Positions 32,112 through 32,234 of a stretch of 32,234 nucleotides of DNA are shown here, piece by piece. The notes under the pieces are model-generated. The model was not told the origin of the DNA. It saw nothing but the letters and a program-made list of their open reading frames with translations, and ran no database searches. Numbering within the stretch: position 1 is the stretch's first letter; each line of letters starts with the position of its first letter. Origin of the DNA: Caballeronia megalochromosomata (GTDB taxonomy: Bacteria; Pseudomonadota; Gammaproteobacteria; Burkholderiales; Burkholderiaceae); contig LRBF01000029.1 in assembly GCA_001580565.1 (NCBI GenBank), positions 1 through 32,234 of the forward strand, in the 5' to 3' direction. Both the position numbers and the translations under genes were made by a program.

Positions 32112-32234
32112 TCATACAGCCACAACACATTCACCCGCAATCAACGCAAGCATCCCGCGCCGCAGTTCCGCCGGACTAACCGGCTTGGAAAGCACATCCT
32201 GCTCACACGCGAGCGGCACGATACTCGCCGCCGG
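32112..32234 (-). CDS. C-terminal end of a receiver-domain protein (partial)
   Basis: Only the last 40 codons are inside the window; the 5' part is cut at 32234. The peptide contains DVLSKPVSPAELRRGMLALI, the conserved Lys-Pro (beta-5) and alpha-5 end of a response-regulator receiver domain. The protein then ends after a short tail (AGECVVAV). A receiver at the very C-terminus suggests a hybrid sensor kinase or a CheY-like protein, and nothing more can be said. It is convergent with bcsC, with the palindromic repeat between. Confidence 0.65.
   Translation of the reverse strand, partial: PAASIVPLACEQDVLSKPVSPAELRRGMLALIAGECVVAV

Noticed and set aside
31371..32130. Short ORFs in and near the right repeat (for example 31664-31867 and 31936-32130, minus)
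   Set aside because: They follow the repeat sequence and its hairpins (peptides with FLCCCKES) rather than any gene; they are translations of the palindromic arms.

Overview
The window looks like a chromosomal segment of a Burkholderiaceae beta-proteobacterium (Paraburkholderia/Caballeronia/Burkholderia type). The reasons are high GC with strong GC3 bias, a DUF3331 protein, a cellulose operon of the bcsD-P-Q-A-B-Z-C kind, and family-typical neighbours (MocR regulator beside a Pot-type transporter, CheV, CsbD). The genus is inferred from gene content only; no rRNA or other marker gene is present.

Layout. Positions 1-472 hold a long palindromic repeat cut by the window edge. From 507 to 4479 there is a run of mostly minus-strand housekeeping or accessory genes: a serine esterase, a MAPEG membrane protein, a plus-strand PPC/DUF296 protein, a translationally coupled metallophosphoesterase and DAG-kinase-like pair, and a two-CBS protein. 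At 4813 a lone cheV starts behind a good sigma-28-like promoter. A small secreted protein, a single-domain response regulator and a small unknown gene follow on the minus strand. Next come a CorA/ZntB-type transporter, csbD, and a DUF1348 (NTF2-like) gene divergent from a TetR regulator, with two operator-like palindromes between them.

From 10138 to 16202 a MocR-type regulator (minus) diverges from a four-gene polyamine/amine-type ABC importer: ATPase, binding protein, permease, permease. Three copies of a GTGGCTCC box lie in the shared control region. A DUF3331 gene and a convergent NAD(P)-binding oxidoreductase follow, then an isolated 65-codon gene with its own terminator.

The largest system is the cellulose secretion operon, 18904-31468: bcsD, bcsP, bcsQ, bcsA, bcsB, bcsZ and bcsC, with most junctions overlapping. 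BcsA and BcsB form the c-di-GMP-controlled synthase and inner-membrane export complex. BcsD probably organises fibrils. BcsP and BcsQ are cytoplasmic accessory factors; the BcsP N-terminus resembles enterobacterial BcsR. BcsZ is the periplasmic GH8 endoglucanase. BcsC is the TPR plus outer-membrane barrel exporter, here with a very long Pro/Gln/Tyr-rich linker. No bcsE, bcsF or bcsG is present, so the phosphoethanolamine-modifying module of E. coli is not encoded here.

A complete 621-bp copy of the palindromic repeat lies directly after bcsC, followed by the C-terminal end of a receiver-domain protein that runs off the window. I saw no insertion sequence with a transposase, no CRISPR array, and no tRNA or rRNA gene. 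The less explained items are the paired palindromic repeats with oppositely oriented cores, the BcsP/BcsR resemblance, the BcsC linker, and the long non-coding leader before bcsD.
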